Source: Alphaproteobacteria bacterium (GTDB lineage Bacteria > Pseudomonadota > Alphaproteobacteria > SMXP01). Taken from it: a DNA stretch of 64,000 nucleotides. The DNA lies in contig JANQPV010000073.1 in NCBI GenBank assembly GCA_028285305.1, positions 27,351 through 91,350 of the forward strand, written 5' to 3'. Positions 29,476 to 39,100 of this stretch are shown here, one piece after another. Every line of letters starts with the position of its first letter. Position 1 is the stretch's first letter. The notes beneath the pieces are model-generated. The model did no database searches and was not told the DNA's origin. It saw only the letters and a list, made by a program, of their open reading frames with translations. The position numbers and the translations under genes were made by a program.

Positions 29476-29544
29476 AGCCCGATACATAAAAGGCTTGCGG
29501 TCTTGCTTGCTTTTGATGCTTCGATTTGTGCCTCGAAATGTGTC

Positions 29545-29573
29545 TTGGCGCTGTTGCATGGATCGGTTTTAAT
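29545..29573 (+). promoter_or_regulatory. Putative promoter of the second TPR-CHAT gene
   Basis: TTGGCG (29545-29550), 17 bases, TTTAAT (29568-29573). It is the same arrangement as before the first copy, about 70 bases after that gene's stop, so the two copies can be transcribed independently. Confidence 0.55.
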
Positions 29574-29604
29574 GAGGAACCAAACGTCCCTTTGGAGCAA
29601 GACA

Positions 29605-32544
29605 ATGCCTGTTTGTCACCGCAAAAAGCGTCTTTTATTTCTGCGAGTATGGGTTGCAGCCGCCGGTCTTTCGGTGCTTTCCATGTCCGGTGCCCAGGCT
29701 TGTGACCGCGCGCAGTTTGACGCGTTCGATGCGCAATTCAGTGCGTTATACGCGGCTGGAAAGTACGCCGAGAGTGATCCGGTGGTGGTCGAGTGGCATT
29801 CCGTTGCCGAAACCACCTGCGGCCCGGATCATACCGAGACCGCTTACAGCCTCAACAAACAGGGGCTCTTGTACAAGGCCCAAGGCCGCTATGGAGAGGC
29901 CGAGCCTGTCCTGTTGCGCGCAATCGCGATCTATGAAGAGCAAGTGGGCGCTGACAATCTTCGAACGGCCAACAGTTTGAACAATCTCGCAGTTTTGTAC
30001 CGGGACCAAGGCCGTTACGCTGAAGCGGAGCCATTATACTTGCGCGCTTTGAAAATCCGGGAAGACAAGCTTGGCCCCGATCACCAAGACACGGCAACCA
30101 GCCTTAACGATCTTGCGCTGTTCTACAATGACCAAGGCCGGGACGCAGAAGCCGAGCCTCTGTTTCTGCGCTCGTTGAAGATATATGAAGAGCGTCTTGG
30201 TCCGGACCATGTCTGGACCGCAACCAGTCTCAACAATCTCGCCTCATTGTACCATAAGCAGGGTCGCTACGACGAGGCCGAGCCGCTGTACTTACGCGTC
30301 CTGAAAATCGATGAAGCCCAGCTGGGGCCAGATCATCCCGACACGGCAACGAACCTCAACGACCTGGCGCTTTTGTACTCCGACCAGGGACGCTACGCGG
30401 AGGCGGAAGCACTTTATGAGCGAGTCCTAAAGATCTACGAAACCCGTCTCGGTCCAGAACATCCCTGGACGGCGACCAGCGTCAACAATCTGGCGCTGCT
30501 CTATTGGAATCAACGCCGGGACGATGAAGCCGAACGCTGGTACCGGCGGGCCTTGAGTATTCGGGAAAAGAGCCTTGGTCCCGACCACCCGGACACCGCT
30601 GCGTCTTTACGAAATTTGGCACTTATGTTCAGTGACGACGGGCGTTTCGGCGAAGCAGCCAATCTTTACACGAGAGCGCTCACCAATCTGGAAAGCCTCC
30701 TGTTTGGCGGCGAGAATGGTGAAATTGAAGATCTTGTGCGCTCCAACTTGGTGCGGGATTATATTCTTCCAAGCGTCCATCACTTGGGCACGGTCAGAGG
30801 CGCCGGTGGAGATCCGTTCCCTGAACTCACATCCGTCAGTTTCAACGTTTGGCAGCGTTTGAAAGTGTCTTCGGTCGCCTCCGAACTGGCCCGAGCGGCG
30901 AGCGTGCTTCAGTTGGACGATGCAGAATTGCAAGCGGCCGTAAAGGCTCTCGATGAAGCCCAAAAAGAATTTGCGCTGTTCTCCGAACTCCTGGGGCAGC
31001 AACGCCAAGCCGGCGCCACGGCCGATCGGATTGCGGCCCTCGAACGCCAGCGCGACGCCGCGTTGACCAAAAGACAGCAAGCCCAAGCAGCGCTTGAGCG
31101 CACAGACGAGGACTTTGCGCGCTTTGCGCGGCCCGAGCCCACACCGGTGAGCACACTGCAAAACGCATTGCTGGAAGACGGCGAAGCCCTGATCGCTTTT
31201 GCCCAACTCGGCCCAAGTGACGGCTACTTGGCTTACGTCGTTACCCAGACCGAGGCGCGCTTTGTTGCCCTGTCACCCTCTGGCAAAGAGGTGGAAGATC
31301 TTGTGTCGTCCTTAAGGCAAGGGACGGCCCTGCCGTCGGGCAGCGCGTTCGGCGTGGACGATTTGGCCGATCTTGAGTTCGATGTTCAAAGTGCACACGA
31401 ACTGTATCGTCTCCTATTTGAGCCGCTGGAGCCCTATATCTCCGGCATCGAGCACTTGCTGATTGTCCCTGATGGACCGCTGGAAAGTTTGTCCTTCGGG
31501 CTACTTGCGACATCTCTACCGGAAACAGGGCAAACGACGGAAACCGGGGGGCAAGAGCCGGAAACGGAGTCTGAGCCCGCCGATGCGCTCGGCCAGGCGC
31601 AAGCAATGGCCCAAGACGCCTGGGCTTGGACACAAAAAACGTTCGGCGAATTGCAAGCCCAGTTCAGCAGCAATGCAGGTGTGTTCGCCGGCTATCGGGA
31701 CACGGAGTGGTTGGCGGATCGATATGCCATCAGTGTGCTGCCCACGGTGGGCTCCCTTGAGGCGGTGCGAAAGTTGGAGCGCTCTTCCGGTAAGTGGCCC
31801 CTTCTGGGCTTTGGGGATCCAGCATTGGAAGGAACGGGCGCCCCGGCCGAGACTTCGGGCGGTGCCGAAGACTTGCTCACCCTCGGCCCGGGACGGGCGG
31901 CGGACATCACCAGAGTTCGCCAACTGACGCCCATTCCTCAGACCGGGCGACTGTTAACCGATCTCGCTCTCGCGCTGAAGACGCCGGCCGTTCATCTGTA
32001 TACGGGCGAAACCGGAACCGAGCAGGATTTGAACCTCCTCAACGAAAGAGGTTTGTTGCGGGACTATCGCACAATCGCTTTTGCGACCCATGCGTTGATC
32101 GCCGGGGAACTGCCGAAACTCGGTCTTGAGGAGCCGGCCCTTGTTCTCACGCCGCCGGCAGGCGACAGCGAAGTGCTGTTCTCCAACGATGGGCTCTTGC
32201 GGGCCAGCGAAGTGGTCCAGCTCAACCTCAACGCGGATTGGGTGTTGCTCACCGCCTGCAACACGGCGGCTTCGGACGGCACCCTTGGCGCGGAGCCCTT
32301 GTCGGGCCTTGCCAAGTCGTTCTTTAAGGCGGGCTCGCGTTCTTTGCTTGTGTCCCATTGGCCCGCCGAGGCAAGTGCCGCGTCCAAGCTTGTGCCCGAT
32401 CTCATCAAACGCACCGCGGCAGGCGAGCCCCGGGCCGAAGCCTTGCGCCAAGCCATGATCTCTTTGCGGAACGATCCGGACAATCCCCATTTCGCCCATC
32501 CGGCCCTGTGGGCGCCGTTTGTCATTGTCGGCGAGGGCGGCTAG
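29605..32544 (+). CDS. Exported TPR-CHAT (caspase-like) protease, second copy
   Basis: A 979-residue paralogue of the preceding gene with the same plan: signal peptide 1-32 (MPVCHRKKRL start), C33 and C72 at identical positions, seven 42-residue TPRs from residue 76, a helical linker and a CHAT domain with H829 (FATHALIAG) and C885 (LLTACNTAASDG). The repeats differ clearly from those of the first copy, whereas roughly the last 115 residues differ at only two positions. The ATG at 29605 follows GGAG with 9 bases between; in-frame starts at 29503 (TTG) and 29572 are less likely. The exported hydrolase gene follows after 29 bases and is probably co-transcribed. Substrate unknown. Confidence 0.88.
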   Translation: MPVCHRKKRLLFLRVWVAAAGLSVLSMSGAQACDRAQFDAFDAQFSALYAAGKYAESDPVVVEWHSVAETTCGPDHTETAYSLNKQGLLYKAQGRYGEAEPVLLRAIAIYEEQVGADNLRTANSLNNLAVLYRDQGRYAEAEPLYLRALKIREDKLGPDHQDTATSLNDLALFYNDQGRDAEAEPLFLRSLKIYEERLGPDHVWTATSLNNLASLYHKQGRYDEAEPLYLRVLKIDEAQLGPDHPDTATNLNDLALLYSDQGRYAEAEALYERVLKIYETRLGPEHPWTATSVNNLALLYWNQRRDDEAERWYRRALSIREKSLGPDHPDTAASLRNLALMFSDDGRFGEAANLYTRALTNLESLLFGGENGEIEDLVRSNLVRDYILPSVHHLGTVRGAGGDPFPELTSVSFNVWQRLKVSSVASELARAASVLQLDDAELQAAVKALDEAQKEFALFSELLGQQRQAGATADRIAALERQRDAALTKRQQAQAALERTDEDFARFARPEPTPVSTLQNALLEDGEALIAFAQLGPSDGYLAYVVTQTEARFVALSPSGKEVEDLVSSLRQGTALPSGSAFGVDDLADLEFDVQSAHELYRLLFEPLEPYISGIEHLLIVPDGPLESLSFGLLATSLPETGQTTETGGQEPETESEPADALGQAQAMAQDAWAWTQKTFGELQAQFSSNAGVFAGYRDTEWLADRYAISVLPTVGSLEAVRKLERSSGKWPLLGFGDPALEGTGAPAETSGGAEDLLTLGPGRAADITRVRQLTPIPQTGRLLTDLALALKTPAVHLYTGETGTEQDLNLLNERGLLRDYRTIAFATHALIAGELPKLGLEEPALVLTPPAGDSEVLFSNDGLLRASEVVQLNLNADWVLLTACNTAASDGTLGAEPLSGLAKSFFKAGSRSLLVSHWPAEASAASKLVPDLIKRTAAGEPRAEALRQAMISLRNDPDNPHFAHPALWAPFVIVGEGG
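29830..30711 (+). repeat. Seven 126-bp tandem repeats encoding TPRs
   Basis: Units start at 29830 and recur every 126 bases. They encode the TPR array of the second CHAT protein, with H-x-x-T-A at each unit start. Confidence 0.85.
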
Positions 32545-32573
32545 AGTTGGTCTCAGGGAAAGGGAGTTTGAAA

Positions 32574-34397
32574 ATGGTTTTAAAAGGTGTTTCCCTGAGA
32601 GTGATGTCTTGGTCGCTTGCGCTCTGCTTACTCGCAACGAGTACATGGGCAAGTCCTGACCTGATTAGAAAACTGGGTGAGGCCAGTGCCGCAGGTGACG
32701 TCCCGGCCTTGACCAGCCTGGCGGACGATATCATGGCGACGAATGCCGCGTCCCTCGAATTGCCCCTTGAGCTTTTTGAAGATCTGAAATCCGATTTGGC
32801 CGAAAAGCTCAGCGCTGAAGGCAACCAGGACAAAGCGGCCGAACTCTTGGAATCCGTTCTGCGAGACCAGGAGGAACGGGTTGGGCCGAACGCCTTTGAG
32901 TTGGTGGACACGCTCGACAAGCTCGCCGCCGTTGAACGTTTGCGGGGAAACACCGAGCGCGCCAACGCGCTTGAGTTCCGGGCCTTTGAAAACAGCCGCC
33001 GCAGCCTGGGCGATGGACATCCCACACTTAAGCCGCGCCTTGAGGCGTTGGCGGATCATTATCGGCAGCCCCCGCACGGTGTGGTCGAAGAATCCGGCGA
33101 GATCCCGGAAGAGCGGGCCGAAGTCGAAGAGGCGTTGGGCGAATTCGAAACAGATAAAGAAGACGATACGCTTGTGACTCTCGGCGGCGGATCCGAGCCC
33201 CGCGCCCGCGACACCACCCATGAAGTCGTCACAGTCTATTACGGAACCCACCGTAAGCGCACCGGCTCCAACAACATCAATTCTTTCTATGGCGCCGCCC
33301 GAAGCCGGACGATGGAGTACGGCACGGTGACCGTCAGTGTGCCGACCCGGGGCGAACTGGGCACCATCAGGCGACCAGGTATATGGCGCCAAGTAGTGCG
33401 GATCGACCCCGATGTCACAAAGCACGTTTTTCTGGAAAAGATTGATGTCGCCACCACGCGGGCGCGCTTTCTGCGCAGTCTCAGGCGGGACATCGCGGAC
33501 TCTGAGCTCAAAGAAATGTTCGTTTTTGTTCACGGCTTTAACGTAACGTTTCGCGGCGCTGTGGAGCGCACAGCCAAGCTCGCGGTCGATCTTGAACTGG
33601 ACGGGGCGCCGGTTCTCTACAGCTGGCCGTCAAACGGCAGTCTTTTGGGCTATATCTCCGACGGCGAGGAGCTCACCGCGCCCCTTAAAAAGCAGCTCAA
33701 AGACTTTCTTTTCGACCTGGCCATCCGGTCTGGTGCGGAGCGTGTGCACATCATCGCCCATTCTATGGGCAATCGTTATTTGATGGACGCCCTGGAAGCC
33801 ATCTCTGCGCCCGATCCAAACCGTGAGCCAATCTTTGACGAAATTATCTACGCTTCGCCTGATCTAGATGCGGAGGACTTTGCCGCCAGAGCGCCCGGCG
33901 TGGCCCATTTGGCGGACCGCTCAACGCTCTATGCCTCCGGCGTTGATAAGGCGCTTTTTGTATCGGGGTTGCTCTCCAACTATGCCCGGGCCGGAAACAT
34001 CAAACCGCCCCTCGTCGCCAAGCCTCTCGAAACCGTCGATACCACCAAGTCGACAGGCGGCCTCAGGATCATGGATCTGGGGGATGGCGGCCATAACGAT
34101 TTTGCCGGCACGGCTTTGCAGGACTTTCGCTCGATCATCTGGCTGAGCCTTGACCCCCAAAAGCGCTGTATCCTGAGCGAACAGCCGCAGCCGGACGGCG
34201 TTGTTTGGGTGTTCGGCACCGCCCGCTGCGATGCCAAGGCCTATGAGCGCGCTGTCGTTTATGCCCGCCGCAAAAAGTATGATTTTGACGCCGCCATCGC
34301 CGACCTCAATGAGGCGATTGCGACGCTCAGATCCTCCGGCGACGATCAAGGCGCCGCCGACCTGGAAAAGGTGAAGGCGATCGTTGCTACGTTTTAG
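32574..34397 (+). CDS. Exported DUF900-type alpha/beta hydrolase with N-terminal helical domain
   Basis: A 607-residue protein with a signal peptide (cleavage near STWA, residue 26). A helical TPR-like region spans about 27-165 and contains GNQDKAAELLESVLRDQE and GNTERANALEFRAFENSRRSLGDGHP. A strongly acidic linker spans about 166-215. From about 216 comes a DUF900-type alpha/beta hydrolase domain: YYGTHRKRTG, FVFVHGFNVTF (H320), nucleophile S397 in IIAHSMGNRY, acid in ASPDLDAEDF and H507 in GDGGHNDF. A further helical tail ends the protein. GGGAG precedes the ATG. It lies 29 bases after the second TPR-CHAT gene, and the two helical N-termini are of related type, which suggests partners. The natural substrate (lipid, ester or peptide) is unknown. 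Confidence 0.85.
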   Translation: MVLKGVSLRVMSWSLALCLLATSTWASPDLIRKLGEASAAGDVPALTSLADDIMATNAASLELPLELFEDLKSDLAEKLSAEGNQDKAAELLESVLRDQEERVGPNAFELVDTLDKLAAVERLRGNTERANALEFRAFENSRRSLGDGHPTLKPRLEALADHYRQPPHGVVEESGEIPEERAEVEEALGEFETDKEDDTLVTLGGGSEPRARDTTHEVVTVYYGTHRKRTGSNNINSFYGAARSRTMEYGTVTVSVPTRGELGTIRRPGIWRQVVRIDPDVTKHVFLEKIDVATTRARFLRSLRRDIADSELKEMFVFVHGFNVTFRGAVERTAKLAVDLELDGAPVLYSWPSNGSLLGYISDGEELTAPLKKQLKDFLFDLAIRSGAERVHIIAHSMGNRYLMDALEAISAPDPNREPIFDEIIYASPDLDAEDFAARAPGVAHLADRSTLYASGVDKALFVSGLLSNYARAGNIKPPLVAKPLETVDTTKSTGGLRIMDLGDGGHNDFAGTALQDFRSIIWLSLDPQKRCILSEQPQPDGVVWVFGTARCDAKAYERAVVYARRKKYDFDAAIADLNEAIATLRSSGDDQGAADLEKVKAIVATF

Positions 34398-34911
34398 GAG
34401 TAGTGACTGGAGTCCGTCATCGCCGATTTGCAAATGCACTTCGCGCAGATGTCATAAAGTACTGGGGCCGACAATTGTCCTACGGATGGAATAGATCCAG
34501 TTGCCCGAAACGGACAGTTCCGCGCGTCACCGATAGCTCGCAATGAAATCACTTGAGCGTATTGGAGAATGCGGGGGTTGAATCTCTGACGGTAGGTGTA
34601 ACCGGGTCCAAACGTATCGGTTCAACTCATCGACAGCCCCAACGAGAAGGAACCGGGTGGGAAGAGTCGTTTGGTCATGTAATCATCATACAGATGAAAG
34701 TGCGCAGCCGCCCGTTCGTGAACGGGACTTTAGGAACGTCTTGCTGGCATAATCGGGTCGCGTGAGAGTCCGGTTGCATGCCTGCGCTTCTCTCTTCTTT
34801 ATTGGAAGCCACCACATAAAAGCGCTATACCTGTTGTGATGCGTCAATGACGGATTAGTTGTGTCGTTCACAAATCAATACTCGAGTCAATTCTTAGAGG
34901 AAAATCTAAAA
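34398..34911. other. Long intergenic region before the efflux genes
   Basis: About 514 bases with no supported gene; the frame at 34553-34765 lacks a ribosome site and protein-like composition. A near-perfect palindrome CCCGTTC-GT-GAACGGG lies at 34711-34726 and may be an operator for the efflux operon. The rest shows nothing I can name. Confidence 0.45.
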
Positions 34912-36084
34912 ATGTTGGGTGGTACACTAAAGAAGGTTGGGAGTTTGATACTCTTCGGGCTGTTTCTTACAGGATGTGAACAGCAGTCAAGTTCCGCCCA
35001 GCAAACGTCTCAGTCAACCGCCGTGACGGTGGCCTCACCCTTGAGCCGGACGGTCACACTCTGGGATGAGTATACCGGACGTTTTGATGCCATCGAATCT
35101 GTCGATATCCGTGCACGAGTTAGCGGATATCTGAAAGAGATTCAGTTTCGTCCCGGCGAGATGGTCGAGGCGGGTCAGGTGCTGTTCGTGATCGATCAGC
35201 GGCCCTTCGATGCGGCTTTGCAATCGGCACAAGCTGATCTGGAAGCCTCGCGCGCTCAACTAAAGTTGGCGGAGAACGAGCTGGAGCGCGCCCAACCTTT
35301 GGTCTCTAGAGGCAATATTTCCCAAAGCGCTTTTGACGAGCGGGTCCAACAAAAGAACATTGCGAGCGCGTCCGTCAAGCGTGCGGAAGCGACGGTGACG
35401 CAGGCCGAATTGGATTTAGAGTTCACCGAAGTGAAGGCCCCAGTCTCCGGCCGCATTGGCCGAAACCTTGTGAGTATCGGTAATTTGGTGACAGGGAGCA
35501 TGTCAGGCTCAACGGTGCTTGCCTCGATCGTGTCGCTGGATCCCATCCACTTCTACTTCACCGTCAGTGAAGCGGACTATCTCAAATATGTGCGGCTCGG
35601 TAGATCCGGCGAACGAGAAAGTTCGCGCACACAAGCAAATCCTGTACAGATCAAACTTGCCGACGAGACTGAGTTTGTGCACAGAGGCGTCATGGATTTT
35701 GTCGACAACCGTGTAAGCGACAGCAGCGGCACGGTCGTCGGCCGGGCCATCTTGGACAATAAAGACCTCTTCCTCACCCCTGGCCTTTTTGGACGTGTCC
35801 GTCTTTTGGCGGCCGAAAACCAACAGGTCATTCTTATCCCGGACGCGGCTGTCGCGCGCGACCAAACTCGCCGTTTTGTCTACCTGGTTCAGGATGACAA
35901 CACGGTAGCTGACACGCAAGTGGAACTGGGCGGCTTCTATGAAGATATGCGTATTGTGGAAAGCGGTGTGACGTCTGAAGATAAGATCGTCGTCTCGGGA
36001 CTTCAGTTCCTGCGGCCCGGCGCTTCTATATTGCCGGAGACGGTAGAGCTTCAAGTTGCGAAATCCGAAGCCGGATCTCAGTGA
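34912..36084 (+). CDS. RND efflux periplasmic adaptor (membrane fusion) lipoprotein
   Basis: A 390-residue adaptor of the AcrA/MexA type that links the inner membrane pump to an outer membrane channel. The lipobox is LTGC (Cys about residue 22) after a short signal. Then come the barrel-sandwich half RVSGYLKEIQFRPGEMVEAGQVLFVID, an alpha-hairpin coiled coil (about residues 100-170), the second lipoyl half APVSGRIGRNLVSIGNLV, and beta-barrel and membrane-proximal parts. AGAGGAAA lies 9 bases before the ATG at 34912. The pump gene follows after 53 bases. No TolC-like gene is in the window, so an outer channel from elsewhere must serve. Confidence 0.93.
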   Translation: MLGGTLKKVGSLILFGLFLTGCEQQSSSAQQTSQSTAVTVASPLSRTVTLWDEYTGRFDAIESVDIRARVSGYLKEIQFRPGEMVEAGQVLFVIDQRPFDAALQSAQADLEASRAQLKLAENELERAQPLVSRGNISQSAFDERVQQKNIASASVKRAEATVTQAELDLEFTEVKAPVSGRIGRNLVSIGNLVTGSMSGSTVLASIVSLDPIHFYFTVSEADYLKYVRLGRSGERESSRTQANPVQIKLADETEFVHRGVMDFVDNRVSDSSGTVVGRAILDNKDLFLTPGLFGRVRLLAAENQQVILIPDAAVARDQTRRFVYLVQDDNTVADTQVELGGFYEDMRIVESGVTSEDKIVVSGLQFLRPGASILPETVELQVAKSEAGSQ

Positions 36085-36137
36085 ATGGCATCTATGCCTT
36101 TGGCACTTAGGGCTCAAAACCGATTGGCAGAACTCTT

Positions 36138-39100
36138 ATGAAATTCACTCATTTCTTTATCGAAAGGCCCATCTTTGCCGCTGTTCTTTCGATACTGATC
36201 GTGCTGGTCGGCGGCGTATCCTTCGTTACTCTGCCGATTACTCAGTATCCGGAAATAGCACCGCCAACGATACAGGTGACAGCCTCTTACCCCGGTGCAA
36301 ACGCGGAAATCGTTGCACAGACAGTGGCCACTCCGCTTGAGCAAGAGATCAACGGCGTTGAGGGCATGCTGTACATGCTCTCACAATCGACCAGTGACGG
36401 GCGCTTGACACTGACAATAACGTTCAAGCTCGGTACCAACCTCGATCAAGCTCAGGTGTTGGTTCAAAACAGGGTGGCACGGGCGGAACCGAGACTGCCC
36501 GAAGAAGTGAGAAGGTTGGGGGTGACCACCCGCAAGAACTCGCCGGATCTGATGATGGTCGTCCACCTCTTGTCACCAGACGGACGTTTCGATCAGCTCT
36601 ACATTTCGAACTACGTGAATTTTCAGATTCGGGATGTGCTCAATCGCATCGAGGGGGTGGGGGATGTCCAGGTTTTCGGCGGCAGCGAGTACTCCATGCG
36701 GGTTTGGCTCGACCCGGATAGGATTGCTGCACTGGGCCTCACAGCCAGCGATATCGTCAGCGGGCTAAGGGCGCAAAACGTTCAGGTGGCGTCGGGCAAT
36801 ATCGGCCAGGAACCCATGCCTCAGGCGGTCGACTTTCAGATGCCGGTTCAGACGCAAGGACGGCTTGTCAATCCCGGTGAGTTCGAAAACATCGTTGTTT
36901 ACGCCGAAGAGGGTGGGCGAGTCGTGCGGGTCCGCGATGTTGCGCGGGTGGAACTTGGCGCGCAGTCTTATGTGACGAAATCTTACCTCGACGAGTCCCA
37001 GGCAGTGGCTTTGCCAATTTTTCAACGTCCGGGCACCAATGCTCTAACGACTGCTGAAGAAATCATCGCGACCATGGATGGGCTGTCCGAGCGGTTCCCG
37101 GAAGGTCTTGAGTATAGGGTGGTCTACAATCCGACGGCCTTTGTCGAAGAATCCGTCAATGAAGTCTACAAAACTCTTATTGAGGCGACCCTCTTGGTTG
37201 TCGTGGTCATATTTGTTTTTCTTCAATCCATCCGTGCCGCAATCGTACCCATCATTGCGATTCCAGTATCGTTGATCGGCACCTTTTCGATCATGTCGGC
37301 GATGGGTTTTTCATTGAATAATCTGACCTTATTCGGTCTCGTCCTCGCGATTGGGATTGTCGTCGACGACGCGATTGTGGTGATTGAAAACGTTGAGCGG
37401 AACGTACGGGAAGGACTTGCGCCCAAAGACGCGGCCCACAAAACAATGGATGAGGTCGGCGGTGCTATCTTGTCGATGTCCACAGTTTTGGCGTCCGTAT
37501 TCATACCATCGGCTTTTTTGGGCGGCATATCTGGTCAGTTTTACCAACAGTTTGCTCTCACGATTGCCGTGGCGGCACTGATTTCGACCTTCGTCTCGCT
37601 GACCCTGTCGCCGGCTCTTTCAGCGCTTCTTTTGAAACCGCACACTGATGAACGTGCGAAGGGAACGGGTTTGCAGAGGATTGCGACCTCATTCTTTTCT
37701 CTCTTTAACGCGGGTTTTGACCGCGCACAGTCCGGCTACGGGTGGCTTGTCAGCAAAGTGATCCGAATAGGCGCAATTTTGCTCGTCGTCTATGTCGGGC
37801 TGAACCTCCTAACAGGGTACTTGTTTGAGCGGACACCGTCCGGATTTATTCCGCCACAGGACCAAGGATACTTCATTGTCGCCATTCAACTGCCGCCGGG
37901 AGCATCTCTGTCGCGGACCGATGAAGTCGTGAAAGAAGCGGTGTCCATCGCCGGGAGTACTCCAGGCCTAGAGAACGCGGTTGCCTTCGCAGGCTTTGAT
38001 GGTGCGACGTTTACGAACGCATCGAACGCGGCAGCCATATTCACAACTCTTCTTAGCTTTGAGGAACGCGCCCAACAGGGATTGTCCTACTACGACATCT
38101 TGAATGATTTGCGCGCCCGACTGTCCTCGATCCGTGATGCCTTTATCGTCGTGATTCCGCCTCCTCCAGTGCGCGGTATCGGCAATGCGGGCGGATTCCG
38201 GATGATGATCCAAGACAGAACTGGGCAGGGCTTGCCTGCCCTGGCAGAGGTCACGAACCGGCTTGCCTCGGCAGCCAACGAGCAACCCGGACTTACAAGT
38301 GTTTTCACCTTCTTCAACACAAGTACGCCGCAGCTTTATCTCGATATTGATCGTACGCGTGCTGAGATGTTAGGCGTTTCAGTTGAAGATATGTTCGCGA
38401 CTTTGGAAGTTTATCTTGGATCGGCATTCGTAAATGACTTCAATCTCCTCGGCCGAACGTTCAGAGTAACAGCCCAGGCCGACTCCGAGTTTCGACGGAC
38501 CCAAGAAGATATTCTTACGTTGCGCACGCGGAACGATGCGGGCGACACTGTTCCGATCGGATCCGTTGCGAGCGTGCGGGAAACGGTTGGGGCAGACCGT
38601 GTGCCTAGATACAATTTGTATCCGTCGGCTTCGATTTCGGGAGATGTCGAGCCGGGCACAAGTACAGGGGAGGCGCTTATCAGAATGGAAGAGTTGGCTG
38701 AAGACGTGCTGCCTCCCGGATTTGCTTATGAGTGGACCGAACTCGCGTACCAACAGCGCTCGCAAGGCAACACGGCCATGATGGTTTTCGTATTGTCCGT
38801 CATCATTGTCTTTTTGGTGCTCGCGGCTCAGTATGAAAGCTGGACCCTCCCATTTGCCGTCATTCTTATTGTCCCGATGTGTTTGCTCTCTGCGATTTCG
38901 GGCGTTCTTCTGCGCGGGATGGACAACAATATCCTCACGCAAGTCGGGTTCATTGTCTTGATCGGTTTGGCCAGCAAGAATGCAATCCTTATCGTCGAAT
39001 TTGCGCGGAATGCGGAAAAGGATTGCACTGACAGATTCAAAGCCGCCGTTGATGCAGCAAAGCTGCGCTTGCGTCCCATACTGATGACATCTTTTGCGTT

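Noticed and set aside
26623..29703. CHAT proteins as lipoproteins because Cys33 follows the signal sequence
   Set aside because: Residues before the Cys (AQS and AQA) lack the Leu/Val at -3 of a lipobox; signal peptidase I cleavage fits better.
26758..30711. Regular 126-base periodicity that might suggest CRISPR or satellite DNA
   Set aside because: Units are in frame and code for TPRs with divergent third positions; there are no constant repeats with variable spacers.
34553..34765. Plus-strand frame of 70 codons in the gap before the efflux operon
   Set aside because: No ribosome site, composition not protein-like, and it spans the palindrome.
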